From the NCBI RefSeq assembly GCF_026262505.1, contig NC_067208.1, forward strand, positions 3,667,962 to 3,731,961: DNA of 64,000 nucleotides, written 5' to 3'. The stretch comes from Trichomonas vaginalis G3 (taxonomy: Eukaryota; Parabasalia; Trichomonadida; Trichomonadidae). A model generated the notes under the pieces. It was not told the origin of the DNA. It saw only the letters and a program-made list of their open reading frames with translations, and searched no databases. The position numbers were made by a program, and so were the translations under genes. Below, piece after piece: positions 18,400-29,952 of the stretch (position 1 is its first letter; each line of letters starts with the position of its first letter).

Positions 18400-21300
18400 A
18401 TGCCACGTAAGCTACGTAAGAATATACGTAAGAGGAAGAGAGCATTGAAACATCCAATAGTAAGACTGACACCACAACAACAGTTGCAACAACAAATGCT
18501 GAATGACCCCACTATGTTGCAACAAATGTCAAGCAATCTATGCTTTTAAACCGAGTTGTTGGTGCACAGAGTGGAGGTTTAAGAGCGGCACTTTTAGCGA
18601 AAATGGCAGGCTATGGTGGAGCTGCAGACGGAACAGCCTATAACCCTCAAAGTCAAATGAATTTGAGTTCACTCAAAAATCAAATAGCAGATGTCAAAAA
18701 GTCAAACATAGACATACAGAAGCAAATAAGTGAAAACGAAAAGAAACTAGAATATGACAGACACACAAAGAAACTCAATGAGTTAAACGTAGAGAAAAAG
18801 AAGAAAGAAGAACAACTGAAAGAACTAAGTACAGAGGAATATGCGAAAAAAGTGTCAGAAAAAGCAGCAGAAGTAGCAAAAATGGAACAAGATGTTGTAA
18901 ATTTGAAAAACCATACTACTCGATATAAAGTACTGAAAGATGAAGAGATAAAACAAAAAGCCCTGAAGACATATATGGATAGCGATGAGTATAAAAAGAA
19001 GTTGAAGCAAATGTAAAGGCAGAAAACTTTTACAGTTGCAAAACCAAACCGTACAGTATGAAAACTTAGCACAAGAAAGTAAAAATAACGACGCAGCCAT
19101 GCAAAAGGCAATGAAAGCGCAGAATATATAAAAGCTAACAATGACTGGTTAGATGCCCAAGCCAACGCTAAAGCAGCCCAGCTTATAGGGTCAATAAGGA
19201 CAAAAATACAAGCGGATGAAGACAGTTCAAATGAAGCTTTAACAAATGCTGACTTTAGAACGCCTTCGAAGCTCTTCATAGTAAGGTGAAACAACAGTGA
19301 ACGATTTCTCATCTGGAAAGAAACTGAAGTCTGAAGGTTTCGACAAAGAGTTAAAAGAAGTAGCACAAAATATGACGAAAATAACAGATGCAGCAACGAG
19401 ACAGGCAGTTCAAAGTGCCTATGACGCGTTAGAGCAACTGTTGTGAAAAGTCAAGAAAAAGAGTTACAACAGACCAAAACAGACCTAGTAAATGCTTTCT
19501 TAAAAACGAAAAGTCAGGTAGGACATTACGCTGCAGATGGAACATATGTGCCAGCTGGTGGAACTTATATACCAGCTGGTGGAACTTATATACTAGCTAG
19601 TGGAACTTATATACCACCAAACCCTCCAAGAGAAGCACCTGCACCAGGACTACCTAAAACATTTACATCGTCACATGGACACAGACACAGGCATGCACCA
19701 AAACCAGCACAACAACCACCTCCACAACCAGCACAACAACCAACAGTTCAAAACCCTGCACAACCAGCACAGCAACCAACAGTTCAAAACCCTCCACAAC
19801 CAGCACAGCAACCAACAGTTCAAAACCCTGCACAACAACAACCACAAACAGAGCAAGGACATAAAAGAAGTAGAGAACAAGGAAACCAAGAATTCTTAAA
19901 AATGCTTAAAGAAGACTATGGTTACCCAGATACTATTGACTTTAGTGACAGATATAAAGAAGCTATTAGAAAGTTCAATGAAGGAAATACTGACCCGAAC
20001 CTATTTAGCTTTATGGCTCAACACCAAATCGGATATAATTTCAAACCTGGAAAATACAAGCTCGCAAAGGGATATGATTTAATAGCATATCATCCAAATG
20101 ACATGAACGAATTTACTCCGAGATATTTGGTGTCAGAGCTAAATGACAATTCAACTATCTTCATGAAACGCGTAAAAAATAGAGACGGAACGAAAGAACA
20201 AAGGCTTATGAATGCGAATGACTTAAATAGGGAACTTGTTGAAAACGGTCTCGGAATATATGAAATGCCAGCAGATGAGGTACAAGAAACTCCACAGGAA
20301 GAAGTTCAGATACAACCAGACATGGAAGAAATAGTTCAGCAACACTAGCTAGAAGAGCCTGAAGGAAACGAACAAGTCACTCCTTTGGAAACTAACTTCA
20401 CAGAACTAGATGAAGATTTGGAACAGCCGAAAAATCTTGACCCTCAACAAGAGTATGCGGAGAATATGGAATATTTCCAAGAGTCTAAAAAAAATTCGGC
20501 TGACATAGTAGAAGAATATCGAAAAATGTTTGCCGACATACAAAAGACTCCAACACAAGATGAAAATATTCAGCATAGAATGGAAGTACTGAAAAAAATG
20601 TACACAAATACAACAACCCTTTTTACTTACGAGCATTTAACGTTCAATCTTTGGATGAACTCGGTGAAAATAAAAGGTTAAATTTCAACAAAACATATAG
20701 AAATGAAACATTGTTTAAAGTTCATTCAGAACCTAACCAAGATGGAAACAAACCTATTTTTGTTTCTGCAGACGATGGAACTACAATGAGATGGGGTCAT
20801 AAAGCTAACCCGGATAGGTGGTTCATAAACTTACAACCACAATTCCAAGAAGTTGTAGACGCAATGGAAGTCAATGGTGAACCAGATATAGCTGGTATTT
20901 TCAGCGCGGCTTTAATGCCATTGAAAGATATGAAACATGTAGATATTTTGGACCAGTATGAAATGAACATGGCTGATGGAAATATAACACCTGACGTTCT
21001 AGAACATTTATCTCAAAGAACTACACAGAACCATAGAGATGGTATATTTGGTGAAGAGTTTAGAAAGAAAGTTAGGGAGGGAAAAGGAAGAGAACCTATT
21101 GTACATGACCTTGCAAACGAAAGTTTACAAAATGTCATAAAAACTTACTTTGCAGACGATGAACTGAGAAGGGATGAATATTTAAGAAAACTCAAATGGA
21201 CAGTACCAAATGAAATGTTAGTATTGAAAAACATGTTCCTTGACAAAATAAAACCAACTACAGAAATAAACGACGCAAGACTGAAAGATTGGGTAAAAGC

Positions 21301-21769
21301 TTTCCCATTCACAAAGGATATAGTTGGTAACATGGAAAGAAAACCAGAATGGCTACAAAAACATATATTTGGAAACGAGCTTATTCCATATGGACAGGCA
21401 CTGTTTGAAGAGCTTGAACCGGAAACTCAGGACAGAGTCATGCAAACAATACGCAAAGACTCAAATACAAACTATGACAAACTCTTTCTAGGATATAGGT
21501 TACCTGAGATGGGCGACCAGAGCCCAAAGGCAAAAAGGACATGGGAAATTTACAACATACTAGATGAACATGAGGCAAAGATGCAACAACTTCAAGCAGA
21601 GGGCAAGTTACCAAAGCGACACCAAAGAAGAAGAGTAGAACAAAGTGAAAGTAGTGAAGAAGTAACTTCATCTAGTGAAAGTAGTGGCAATGAAGGAAAA
21701 AGAAGAGTTAAAAACTCAGTCAGGAAGAAAGTAAAGCTTGGTCGGAGTGGGTTCTATTATGACATATAA
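18400..21769 (+). pseudogene. Large basic/coiled-coil protein (copy B, broken)
   Basis: Same protein as 13057-16373. It has an extra GTYI unit series and more Pro/Gln repeats than A or C. About six or more breaks; the C-terminal third is well kept. Starts just inside the left terminal repeat. Confidence 0.65.
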
Positions 21770-21801
21770 ATCCAACTATTCTATATTTTTACTCATATGA
21801 A

Positions 21802-23406
21802 ATGTACGCCGCTCAGAATATAACGCCAACAGTTTTGGATGCCATGAATGGAAATGTTTCCGAATGGTATAACGAATGCGACAATGCCATTAGAAGGTCA
21901 GAAATAGTTCCTGGAACTTACGAATATACAACTGCTGTTTCTTATGGAAACGTAGGTGAGTTTGGAGAAGGTTCTTCAACAACAGTAGATATTGCTTGCG
22001 ACAGGTTTCATATTATTTCTATTGACAACTCTTTCTTATACATGGAACAAGACATTGAAATAAAACCTTCTGCCAAGTTGTCTGACAAGAAAGGTTGCAA
22101 TGGAATTTTCTATGTCGGATACCAATATGCTCCAGAAGTTTTCATGGGATATAAGATATATTCTAACTCTGATTTAGTTCAAACAGTAACATGGGCAAAC
22201 TATGAATGGTTCGCTTTGAGAAACTCAGTACAACCACAAGCTAGAGAACAAACAGACCAGTATGCAACTATTGAGAAAATAAGAAGACTTGACCCTAACG
22301 TTCCAGGAGTTTATGTTGACCTTTCTGGACAAACTGCAGCAGCAGTAACCAAAGTAAAATTGAAACTTAGAGTTCCTTTGTCATCTTTCCTCATCTTCAG
22401 GTTTTTAAGATACTTGCCAAACTGGGCAGGAAAAATTTCTATCGAACTTACTCCAAGCAAAAATAACTTAGTCATTGCACCAACGCAAGACCGATTCAGC
22501 ATTGCTGTAGCTGGAACTGGTGGAGCCAAGTTCTGTGACTTTTGCAAAGACAAAGTTGACTTAGACTTTGGTTTCTCAAACCTCAACACTGAAGTAAACT
22601 ACTACTTCAATGCTGCTGGAACTGCTTGGGACCCAGTTAAGTTCACATGCGAAAAGTTTGAATGCAAGAGAATAGAAAGCAGACTTGCAGTCTATATGTT
22701 GGACCCAGATATTTCAAATGCTTTAGCTGCCAAATATATTGCAGTTCCACTTATGTTCCCTATACACCAAATATCTGTCAAAGACTTTGCAGGTGAAGTT
22801 GGAAACCAAAGTGCTGACCCAGGTGCAAGAACAGATATTGCTTTAACAACTGCAATGAAACATGCAGATACTATGTTTGTACTGTTCAGACGAACTATAA
22901 ATGACTATTCTTGCTTCTACAACCCTGGTATTAAATACCATATAAACATAGATGGCAAATACTATCCAAGAGAAGAATATTCTACAGTTGAGGATATGAG
23001 GTCATACAACTTGACATTAGATGCTATGAACTTTAACAACAACTTCACAACAACCATTAACCCTGAAATGCAAAGTTCTATTATGCCATATGTGAAAGTA
23101 TGGACTCATACAGGAGGTCAAAAAACTCAATATACAAATGGAGACCGTTCAAACTTTTGGCTTGGCATTCCATTTGCTGACTCAGAAGACTTTATGGGTG
23201 GTATTTCAACTGTTGGTACAGTTCAAATACAATATACTGGTGACAGAGACGGTCCAGATGAATTGAAAGCAAAGAAGTTTACAAAACCAATAGCACTTTT
23301 CACGGAAGATGCTCTTTTGAAAATTCGTTCGATGAAACCTGCTGGGGCTCCTCAGATTGGTATAACGACAGCTTCCATCGAGCAGATTTTGGCAGCAGGT
23401 CAGTAA
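21802..23406 (+). CDS. Candidate major capsid protein, 534 aa (copy B, whole)
   Basis: Starts MYAAQNITPTVLDAMNG. Long beta-rich protein without membrane segments, rich in short strands and loops, with motifs such as RVPLSSFLIFRFLRYLPNWAG and a conserved second half ending IEQILAAGQ. Its length and its place between the large virion-type protein and the other structural genes fit the double jelly-roll capsid of Polintons; I see no unmistakable motif, so this is inference from size, composition and position. Only 32 bp separate it from the large-protein gene. Its 3' end overlaps the antisense 139-aa gene by about 107 bp. The patch at about 22492-22545 differs from A and C. Confidence 0.65.
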   Translation: MYAAQNITPTVLDAMNGNVSEWYNECDNAIRRSEIVPGTYEYTTAVSYGNVGEFGEGSSTTVDIACDRFHIISIDNSFLYMEQDIEIKPSAKLSDKKGCNGIFYVGYQYAPEVFMGYKIYSNSDLVQTVTWANYEWFALRNSVQPQAREQTDQYATIEKIRRLDPNVPGVYVDLSGQTAAAVTKVKLKLRVPLSSFLIFRFLRYLPNWAGKISIELTPSKNNLVIAPTQDRFSIAVAGTGGAKFCDFCKDKVDLDFGFSNLNTEVNYYFNAAGTAWDPVKFTCEKFECKRIESRLAVYMLDPDISNALAAKYIAVPLMFPIHQISVKDFAGEVGNQSADPGARTDIALTTAMKHADTMFVLFRRTINDYSCFYNPGIKYHINIDGKYYPREEYSTVEDMRSYNLTLDAMNFNNNFTTTINPEMQSSIMPYVKVWTHTGGQKTQYTNGDRSNFWLGIPFADSEDFMGGISTVGTVQIQYTGDRDGPDELKAKKFTKPIALFTEDALLKIRSMKPAGAPQIGITTASIEQILAAGQ

Positions 23407-23719
23407 GTTGTTCTTGAACTGACTTCTCTCCGTCAAATATTGACAGTACGCCAGTTTTGATATAATATTGTATTAAAAACTTTCCTTTAGAAATATCGGT
23501 CAGTTTTGTTGTTATATTTTTGTCTGCTTCAAGAACTTTCACCATCTCGGTTATACCAACTTTCTTTGCTTTATGAAAATATTTTGGTTCAGCAAAGACT
23601 GCTATTCTATAACATTTTCCATTGTTTGTGTAAAGAACTATTCTATCAATGAACTTGTATTGTTTGTGTGTGTAAACTTTGTTTTGCTTCAATTCGAAGA
23701 GATACTCAAATACGTCCAT
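23300..23719 (-). CDS. 139-aa conserved protein antisense to capsid end (copy B)
   Basis: Starts MDVFEYLFELKQNK. Small mixed alpha/beta protein with VLYTNNGKCYRIAVF and a C-terminal tail (SEEPQQVSSNEFSKEHLP) encoded opposite the capsid C-terminus. Not recognised. It is divergent from the 190-aa gene with 18 bp between starts, so they likely share a promoter. The antisense overlap ties the 3' ends of this gene and the capsid gene. Confidence 0.55.
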   Translation of the reverse strand: MDVFEYLFELKQNKVYTHKQYKFIDRIVLYTNNGKCYRIAVFAEPKYFHKAKKVGITEMVKVLEADKNITTKLTDISKGKFLIQYYIKTGVLSIFDGEKSVQEQLTDLLPKSARWKLSLYQSEEPQQVSSNEFSKEHLP

Positions 23720-23737
23720 CTTTTTATTCTAAGTAAA

Positions 23738-24316
23738 ATGTCATTTCCGAAAAATAGAAGCGTAAGTGTTCAAAAGGTTTAATGGCGATGGCAGATGTGA
23801 AGTTAAATTCACCAACTCAAACAAACAGTCAAAGTGTTGTTGTCAATGTCAAAGACAGAGATGTTGAAGGGGAAACCATACGAAGACGAAGATGGTATAA
23901 CAATAGTTCCTGTAAAAGAACAACCAACATACCCTGAAGTTAGCAGAGACTTAAGTTCTGTTGCAGATATTCGAAACGACTACCAACAACTGAAAGACAA
24001 ACTGAAAACTCAGGAGAAGATTTGTCAGGCTTTAGGTTTAATGTTAAACTTGGTTGAGCACAACCCTGTAAAAGTGAACTCATATGTCATCGCACCTCAT
24101 GAAATTTTGAAAGAACTATTGAAACTTTTGACAGAGGCAGACGATATAAACATCAAAGAAATAGAACCCGACATTGCTTGCTGTGGTGTTTCATATAATG
24201 TCATTGACAAGATATACGTTATGAAAGGAGGTGAAACGTTGAACTTAAAATATAGTTTCCCAGACGTCATAAAAATATTTGACGACCACAACATTTCATT
24301 AAAATTTAGTTGCTAA
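23738..24316 (+). pseudogene. 190-aa conserved protein (copy B, broken)
   Basis: Counterpart of 10508-11088. The C-terminal domain (MLNLVEHNPVKVNSYVIAPH onward) is intact; about two breaks in the N-terminal half. Confidence 0.5.
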
Positions 24317-24320
24317 GTAA

Positions 24321-24551
24321 ATGTCAAAACTTCTTGAAAGATGTTTGAAGAAAAACAATATAGACTTTATTTCATGTAAAGGACTTTACACACTTTTGAA
24401 CGATATGAAAGACCCTGTTTTGTTTGTTCGTGTAGACAAAGGAAAGTTCTATGTCTTTACAAAATATTTGAACTTCTTAGACAGAGAACTTCAAGAAACG
24501 CCATGTGAAAGTTTAGATGAAGTTCTTCTCCACTTTCAGAAAAACTTTTAA
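24321..24551 (+). CDS. 76-aa conserved protein (copy B)
   Basis: MSKLLERCLKKNNIDFISC start, then a compact alpha/beta body (KDPVLFVRVDKGKFYVFTKY) and an acidic end. Not recognised. It starts 4 bp after the previous stop. Also in A (10262-10501) but absent from C, where the neighbours are joined directly, so it is optional for this lineage. Confidence 0.5.
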   Translation: MSKLLERCLKKNNIDFISCKGLYTLLNDMKDPVLFVRVDKGKFYVFTKYLNFLDRELQETPCESLDEVLLHFQKNF

Positions 24552-24561
24552 ATATATGTAA

Positions 24562-25385
24562 ATGGCAGAAGACATAGTGGTTATACTATTACGACTAAAA
24601 ACCCTGAGTCATATAATTCTATAACAACAAACTTACAAAGTCCTCAAGGACGATATTGTAAACTGACCTTAAACACGATGACGACTAAAGCCTGTTTTGC
24701 TCTTTTGACACCAGAAGATTTTATTGTTGTGAATGGTAAAAAATACTCCTTTGAAGATACTTACTCAGATATACCACCAACAGGTTTTGTTGACTTATTT
24801 AATACTTTAAGGACGGATGTAACATGTGCTGCAACTAGAGCAGGTTTCATTATGTTTGGATGTCCGACTGAGTTTAGTATAAACGATATGAGCTATAATA
24901 CAAAACTTATATCTGGTTTTTACTACCAACAGTTTCCTATAACAGGAAAAGGTGTCATACAAGGAATGTCTGTTCCATTGACTTTAAGTACACCTATTTT
25001 ATATATTGTTTCAAACTTAGGTTCAAAGTGCTATTCGAATGTCGACAGAAACTACTATGACCAAAAGATACTCATGCGTATAAACAACACTTTCTCTGCT
25101 GGTTTGCCTATTGTTCATTCGAATGCAGAGTTTTCAGCTTTAGTGAACTCAAACACTTTAGCAAACATAAACTTAACCTTAGTCGACGCAAACTTTGTTC
25201 CTGTAAAACTTTTATGTCCTATGTATTTGTCAATGACGGCAGAAAGTTTCGAATTGGAAGATGCAACTGGTGAAAGTATTGTATTACAAGAACAACTTCA
25301 ACAACAAATAGCTCAAGAACAACAAATGCAACAAATGGAACAAATGCAACAACAAAGTCAAGAACAACAAATAGCTCAAGAATAA
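24562..25385 (+). pseudogene. Candidate minor capsid (penton-like) protein (copy B, broken about once)
   Basis: A beta-rich protein starting MAEDIVV; the main open stretch (24678-25385) has strands such as GFIMFGCPTEFSINDMSYN and ILYIVSNLGSKCYSN and a tail of short QQMEQMQQQ-type repeats. Polintons encode a single jelly-roll penton next to the major capsid gene, and this is the best candidate by size and place; no motif proves it. The tail repeat number varies between copies. It precedes the helicase gene. Confidence 0.5.
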
Positions 25386-25416
25386 AAAAAATATTGTTTT
25401 TTATTTTTATAAAAAA
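25386..25416 (+). promoter_or_regulatory. Promoter-like AT block before helicase
   Basis: AAAAAATATTGTTTTTTATT followed by TTTATAAAAAA and ATG. The same block stands at 9427-9455 (inverted) and 53134-53167. It lacks the TGTAAGAACA ending of the KilA-N-type promoters. Confidence 0.4.
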
Positions 25417-26652
25417 ATGTACAGAATAGACGTTTCAGATTTTTATGACTTCCAAGCCTTCAGAAATATGTGTCCATTTCGAGACTATAACAAAGCAGTC
25501 GAGAATTTGAAACGTTTAGTCATTTATGTCGACTCTGCCCCAGAATGTTATGTCATGAAAGAATGGGATGTAGTCTTTAACAAACCAAGAGCGACAATAG
25601 TTTCAGAACAAGAATGTAAACAGAAACTTAAGAAAATAAAAGTCGTACAAGTTGGCATGAAGATGTTAGATGCTTGGGATATCTTATTGTCAAAGTTAGA
25701 AGATTTTTCAGTTCGTGGTATAAAGTTCTATACACCATCTCCAAACTTCTATTCTATCTTCACTGGATATAAATACGAACAAGTAGAATGGAAAGAAAAT
25801 GTTATAGAAGCTTGGTTAGACCATGTCAAAGAAATTATATGCAATGGAAACGAAAGAGTCTATGAGTATATCTTATGTTGGTTTGCAAACATCTTACAAC
25901 ATCCAAGTGCTAAAAATGAAACTGCTCTCATTGTAATTGGAAAACAAGGAACTGGTAAGAACACTTTCTTTACAGATATTTTGTGCAAACTGTTAGAGGG
26001 CTATTCGAACCCGAATATGACAAACTTAGAAAACATCTGCGGTAAATTTAACTCTTCAATAGAGAATATGAAACTTATAGTATGTAACGAACTTCAAAGT
26101 ATAGATACAACAAAGGTTTTAAACTCAGATGCTTTGAAGAGTCTTATAACAGACAAAGTTGGAGTTGTTGAAAGAAAGTATAGAGACCAAAGAGTTTGTG
26201 AAAATGTTGCAAACTTCGTCATGGTTTCAAACAACGCCGTTCCGATGAAGTTAGAAAGTTCTGACAGAAGATATGTAGTTGTCAGAACGTCAGAAGCTCA
26301 TATGCAAGATACAGAATATTTTGACGACTTAGCAGAAACTTTGACACCTAACTTTTACAACCACTTGTTCTCATATTTCATGACATTAGATATTTCTAAG
26401 TTCAATCCAAGACAAATTCCACATACCGAAGAGAGACAAACATTGTTAGAAGCAAACAAGAGTGTATATGAACTGTTTATAGATGAGACTGACTTTGAGT
26501 GTTTAGATGAAAGGTCATTGTACGATTCGTATAAACAGTATTGTCAAGAATATGGTTATATGACAGCTTCTAAACGTACATTCTTGGCAAATGTCAAAAA
26601 TCTTTTAGATGTTCAGAATGGTGTATATACAAAGAAAAATTTTTCTGAGTAA
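25417..26652 (+). CDS. SF3 (D5-like) replicative helicase, 411 aa (copy B, whole)
   Basis: Superfamily 3 helicase core: Walker A GKQGTGKNTF (residues 175-184), Walker B KLIVCNEL (219-226), motif C NFVMVSNN (266-273), then an Arg-rich sensor region (SSDRRYVVVRTSE). The N-terminal 130 residues resemble the D5-type linker. The C-terminal part (SLYDSYKQYCQEYGYMTASK) looks like a winged-helix DNA-binding domain. Such enzymes unwind DNA for viral replication. No primase domain is seen in this protein, so it may depend on protein-primed PolB. The 139-aa gene follows after 39 bp. Confidence 0.85.
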   Translation: MYRIDVSDFYDFQAFRNMCPFRDYNKAVENLKRLVIYVDSAPECYVMKEWDVVFNKPRATIVSEQECKQKLKKIKVVQVGMKMLDAWDILLSKLEDFSVRGIKFYTPSPNFYSIFTGYKYEQVEWKENVIEAWLDHVKEIICNGNERVYEYILCWFANILQHPSAKNETALIVIGKQGTGKNTFFTDILCKLLEGYSNPNMTNLENICGKFNSSIENMKLIVCNELQSIDTTKVLNSDALKSLITDKVGVVERKYRDQRVCENVANFVMVSNNAVPMKLESSDRRYVVVRTSEAHMQDTEYFDDLAETLTPNFYNHLFSYFMTLDISKFNPRQIPHTEERQTLLEANKSVYELFIDETDFECLDERSLYDSYKQYCQEYGYMTASKRTFLANVKNLLDVQNGVYTKKNFSE

Positions 26653-26691
26653 AATTTTAAAAAAAAATTTTTTTTTATTCCGATAGAAAAG
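26653..26691 (+). promoter_or_regulatory. Promoter-like block; empty HNH site
   Basis: AT block (AAAAAAAAATTTTTTTTTAT) plus TCCGATAGAAAAG before the ATG at 26692. In copy A the same junction is split by an HNH gene of about 0.6 kb, so this is the unoccupied state. Confidence 0.5.
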
Positions 26692-27111
26692 ATGGCGAAA
26701 TTCATCTCAGTCAACAAGTATATGTCAGGACTTAAAGAAGAACTAGACCCATTCACATATTTGAATGTTTACTTCTACCATTTTGAAAAGTCTACATTTG
26801 ACAAAGTTTGGAACATCGAACCAGTTAAGTTTGCTATTGTGACTAAAAATGGTGCGAAATTTGAAGACTTAGACATAGAAGGTTTGTTAACAGTCAAAGA
26901 AAGTTTTGACAGAAGGTTTTCAAACCTTAAAGAAGGCAAAGCATACAAACTTGTTATACCTTATGAACCAAAGAAAGCAGACGACTATGAATATTATGAG
27001 TCTAAAGTTGTAGAAGTTCAAGGTAAATTGGGTAAAAAGATTTTAGAGTCTAAGCCAGTGTTTGCTCCTAAAGAGGAAGAGAACATTGACATTGACCCAG
27101 AAATGTTCTAA
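26692..27111 (+). CDS. 139-aa conserved protein (copy B)
   Basis: Counterpart of 7107-7526, with small differences near residues 10-15. Whole. Converges on the 150-aa gene across the palindromic 3' signal. Function not recognised. Confidence 0.6.
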   Translation: MAKFISVNKYMSGLKEELDPFTYLNVYFYHFEKSTFDKVWNIEPVKFAIVTKNGAKFEDLDIEGLLTVKESFDRRFSNLKEGKAYKLVIPYEPKKADDYEYYESKVVEVQGKLGKKILESKPVFAPKEEENIDIDPEMF

Positions 27112-27128
27112 AAATAAAATTTTATTTT

Positions 27129-27576
27129 TTACATGTCATATCTCCCCTTCTCTGGAACTGGTTCTTTCTTCTCTTCTTCTACTTTTTTTCTTTCTTTTCT
27201 CTCTTCTTCTTTCTCTGGTGGAGTTATGTCAAACTTCTCAGAACCATATTTTTGTAAAAGTGCTTTGTCATTTAATAGCTCTTCTATTCTGTTTTCTATT
27301 TCATTTTCAAGAACAGCGCATGTGTCTTCTTTGCATTCTAAGAAGTTTTGTTGGACTTCATCTCTCCAAGAGGCGTCATCTCTGTCAACAAAGTCTGTCA
27401 TTGACAAATTTTAAGACTTCTCTGCTTAAGGTTTTATGGTTCTTGTCATATTCCCAGAAACAGAACTTTAGAACAAATTCACCTTTCTTGTTTACACTAT
27501 GTAAGATTTTATGGTCGACAGATGTTTTGCTGTCGAAAAGCTTGTCTCGAATATAGATAGCGAAATCGCTAGACAT
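27129..27576 (-). pseudogene. 150-aa protein with charged tail (copy B, broken)
   Basis: Counterpart of 6638-7090; about one break. The Lys/Glu tail is slightly shorter. Confidence 0.55.
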
Positions 27577-27612
27577 TTTCTAAAAGATAAAATTTTTAAT
27601 TTTTCTAAAAAT

Positions 27613-28482
27613 ATGTTAGAAAAAAAGTTTGCTGACATTGACAAAGAAATTTGAGAATGTTTTAAATAAGAACAAGAGGAAGTTAGAAAATGCTCAGATA
27701 AAACCCATACATGACAAGTTCTTATTTGCTCAGAATGGTATAACAGGTCTAATCGCACCACCTGGGTCGGTAAGACTTTCACTTATCTTAAAATGGCTGC
27801 ACAAAAACAAGAACTAGATGAGAAGAACCCATTCTATGAGTTAGTAGTCATTTGTAGTACTTCGGGTCAATTTGACCAAACCGTCAATTCGTTCAAAGAT
27901 ATTATAAAGAAGTCTAAGTTAGTATGTATAAAAGATACTGAGTTTAGATTGGATAAAGAAGTACCAAAGAAGAGTTTTGAAGTACAATGCTATAAATGAG
28001 TATGTCAATTCGAAGTTTAAAGACCCAAATGAGGAAATGCAGAGAATATTAGAGAAGAAACACTTCAGAAACAAACAGAAAGAGATAGAATACATTTCGA
28101 AGAAATTGCAATCTTACGATTGGAAGACTTACCCTCACAGATGTCTTCTTATCTTAGATGACTTTGCTTCTCATCCTTTTAAAGAACAGAGAACAAGACA
28201 TGTGTCGAATTCTTAAGAAGCTCAGACACTTTAACATCTCTGTTGTCATTTGTGTACAGACAGCAAAGAGTTTAAGTAAGGATGTAAAGAGAATACTTAC
28301 TGATATCATACTTTTCCCCGGATTGTCCGAAGACGATTTCATGGAACTTATGAAAGAGTCCATGGCAGGTAAGTTTGACAGACATGAACTATGGGGAGTA
28401 CAAAGTCATACAAGACCCTCATACTTCTTTCAGAATTCACATCTACGCAAACAAAGTTCAAATTGTAAAAAGTCAAGCGTAA
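27613..28482 (+). pseudogene. Packaging ATPase (copy B, broken)
   Basis: Counterpart of 5726-6601. Recognisable throughout, with about five breaks. Converges on the KilA-N copy across the hairpin array. Confidence 0.75.
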
Positions 28483-28574
28483 AAATGTAAAGTTTGAGTC
28501 TTAGTTTGTGGTGCTGGGCTGTCGGTTCTTCTGGCTTTGGAATGGACTCGGTTGGTGGAACGTCAGCCATCCGT

Positions 28575-29000
28575 TTGTCTTGTCGGAAGGAAGGACTTTT
28601 CCTGTCGGAAGGAAGGACTTTTCCTGTCGGAAAGAAAAACTTTTCCTGTCGGAAAGAAAAACTTTTCCTGTCGGAAAGAAAAACTTTTCCTCGGAAAGAA
28701 AAATTTTTCCTGAAGGAAGAAAAATTTTTCCTGAAGGAAAGAAAAATTTTTCCTGAAGGTCGGCCAAAAAGTTCTCAATTTTCGAAAATTTGAATGGTTT
28801 ACGGACGGACAACTGGAAAAGTTTTTCCTGAAGGAAAGAAAAATTTTTCCTGAAGGAAAGAAAAATTTTTCCTGAAGGAAAGAAAAACTTTTCCTGTCGG
28901 AAGGAAGGACTTTTCCTGTCGGAAAGAAAAACTTTTCCTGTCGGAAAGAAAAACTTTTCCTGTTGGAAAGAAAAACTTTTCCTGTCGGAAGGAAGGACTC
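28575..29000. repeat. 21-bp hairpin array (copy B)
   Basis: Units here are partly TTTCCTGTCGGAAAG-type and partly a variant cctgaagg type concentrated near the core, which is not seen in that form in A. The conserved core palindrome AATTTTCGAAAATT is at 28777-28790. Same place between converging genes as in A and C. Confidence 0.85.
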
Positions 29001-29089
29001 GGAATGCCAGAAGGACTCGGACAAGACAATTTACCATCTAGAGCTACCTGAGCCATCTTTGGTGTCAAGCTTGAAAAATAAAGGTTCAT

Positions 29090-29864
29090 TTACTCTTCTT
29101 CTTTGAAGTTGTCAAAATACTCTGTTATTTTTTCCTTCAGTAGCGGCAAATCTTCTTTGAATGTAAGTATTGTACAACCTTTCATATCATAGTGTGTTTG
29201 AGGTAACGTATCTTGAACTATCTGTTTAACATCTTCATTTGGTGTCATTGAAATCGGTAAGTTTTCGCGATAGAACCAATTTCTGTCAGATTTGTAAATC
29301 TTAGCAAGGTCGTAAAAGCTTTGTGTGTTCTTCTGACTAAATGCAACATAACCATATCTCTGTCTTCTTCATTTTCCATCTCTTCAGTGTAAATCATATA
29401 CTTATAGTTCTTTTCCTTTCCTTTTGTACCGACGTGGTATTCTTTTCTGTATGTTTTTGTCTTCTTTCATCATATCTTCTCTCTGCTTTGTACAAAGTTC
29501 GTCAAGTAGCATAAGTATGTAGATTGCATAACGAGGTGAAGCCCACATTGCTATGAACTAGCTAGGAACTTATGAACATATATACCTTTTAGATGCGATG
29601 GTAAGTTTTGTCTGTCTTGGTACATCTTTTTAAGTTCTACATGTTCAAACTCACTGAGGAGTCATGAGTGCTATTTAATTCAAACCAGTCTTGTGGTTTC
29701 TTAGTATCTGGTGCAAAACATGCTGTCAAAATACTTTGCATTTGGTACATGTCATCTTTGACCGAACGAATGAGACGGAGTTGTTTGTTATACTGAACCC
29801 ACTCGTATTCTTCATCTATGGCTTCATGAACGATAGCAGTTGTTGTGTTCTCTGATGTTGACAT
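29090..29864 (-). pseudogene. KilA-N protein (copy B, broken)
   Basis: Counterpart of 4372-5151, with about five breaks. The N-terminus begins MSTSENTTTAIVHE, as in copy C rather than A. Confidence 0.65.
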
Positions 29865-29952
29865 TTCTGTTCTTACATACAAAATAAAAAAATAAAAAAA
29901 AATAAAATTAGCGTTATTTTCTATCTTGTATAAAAGACCAAAAATAAACGCT

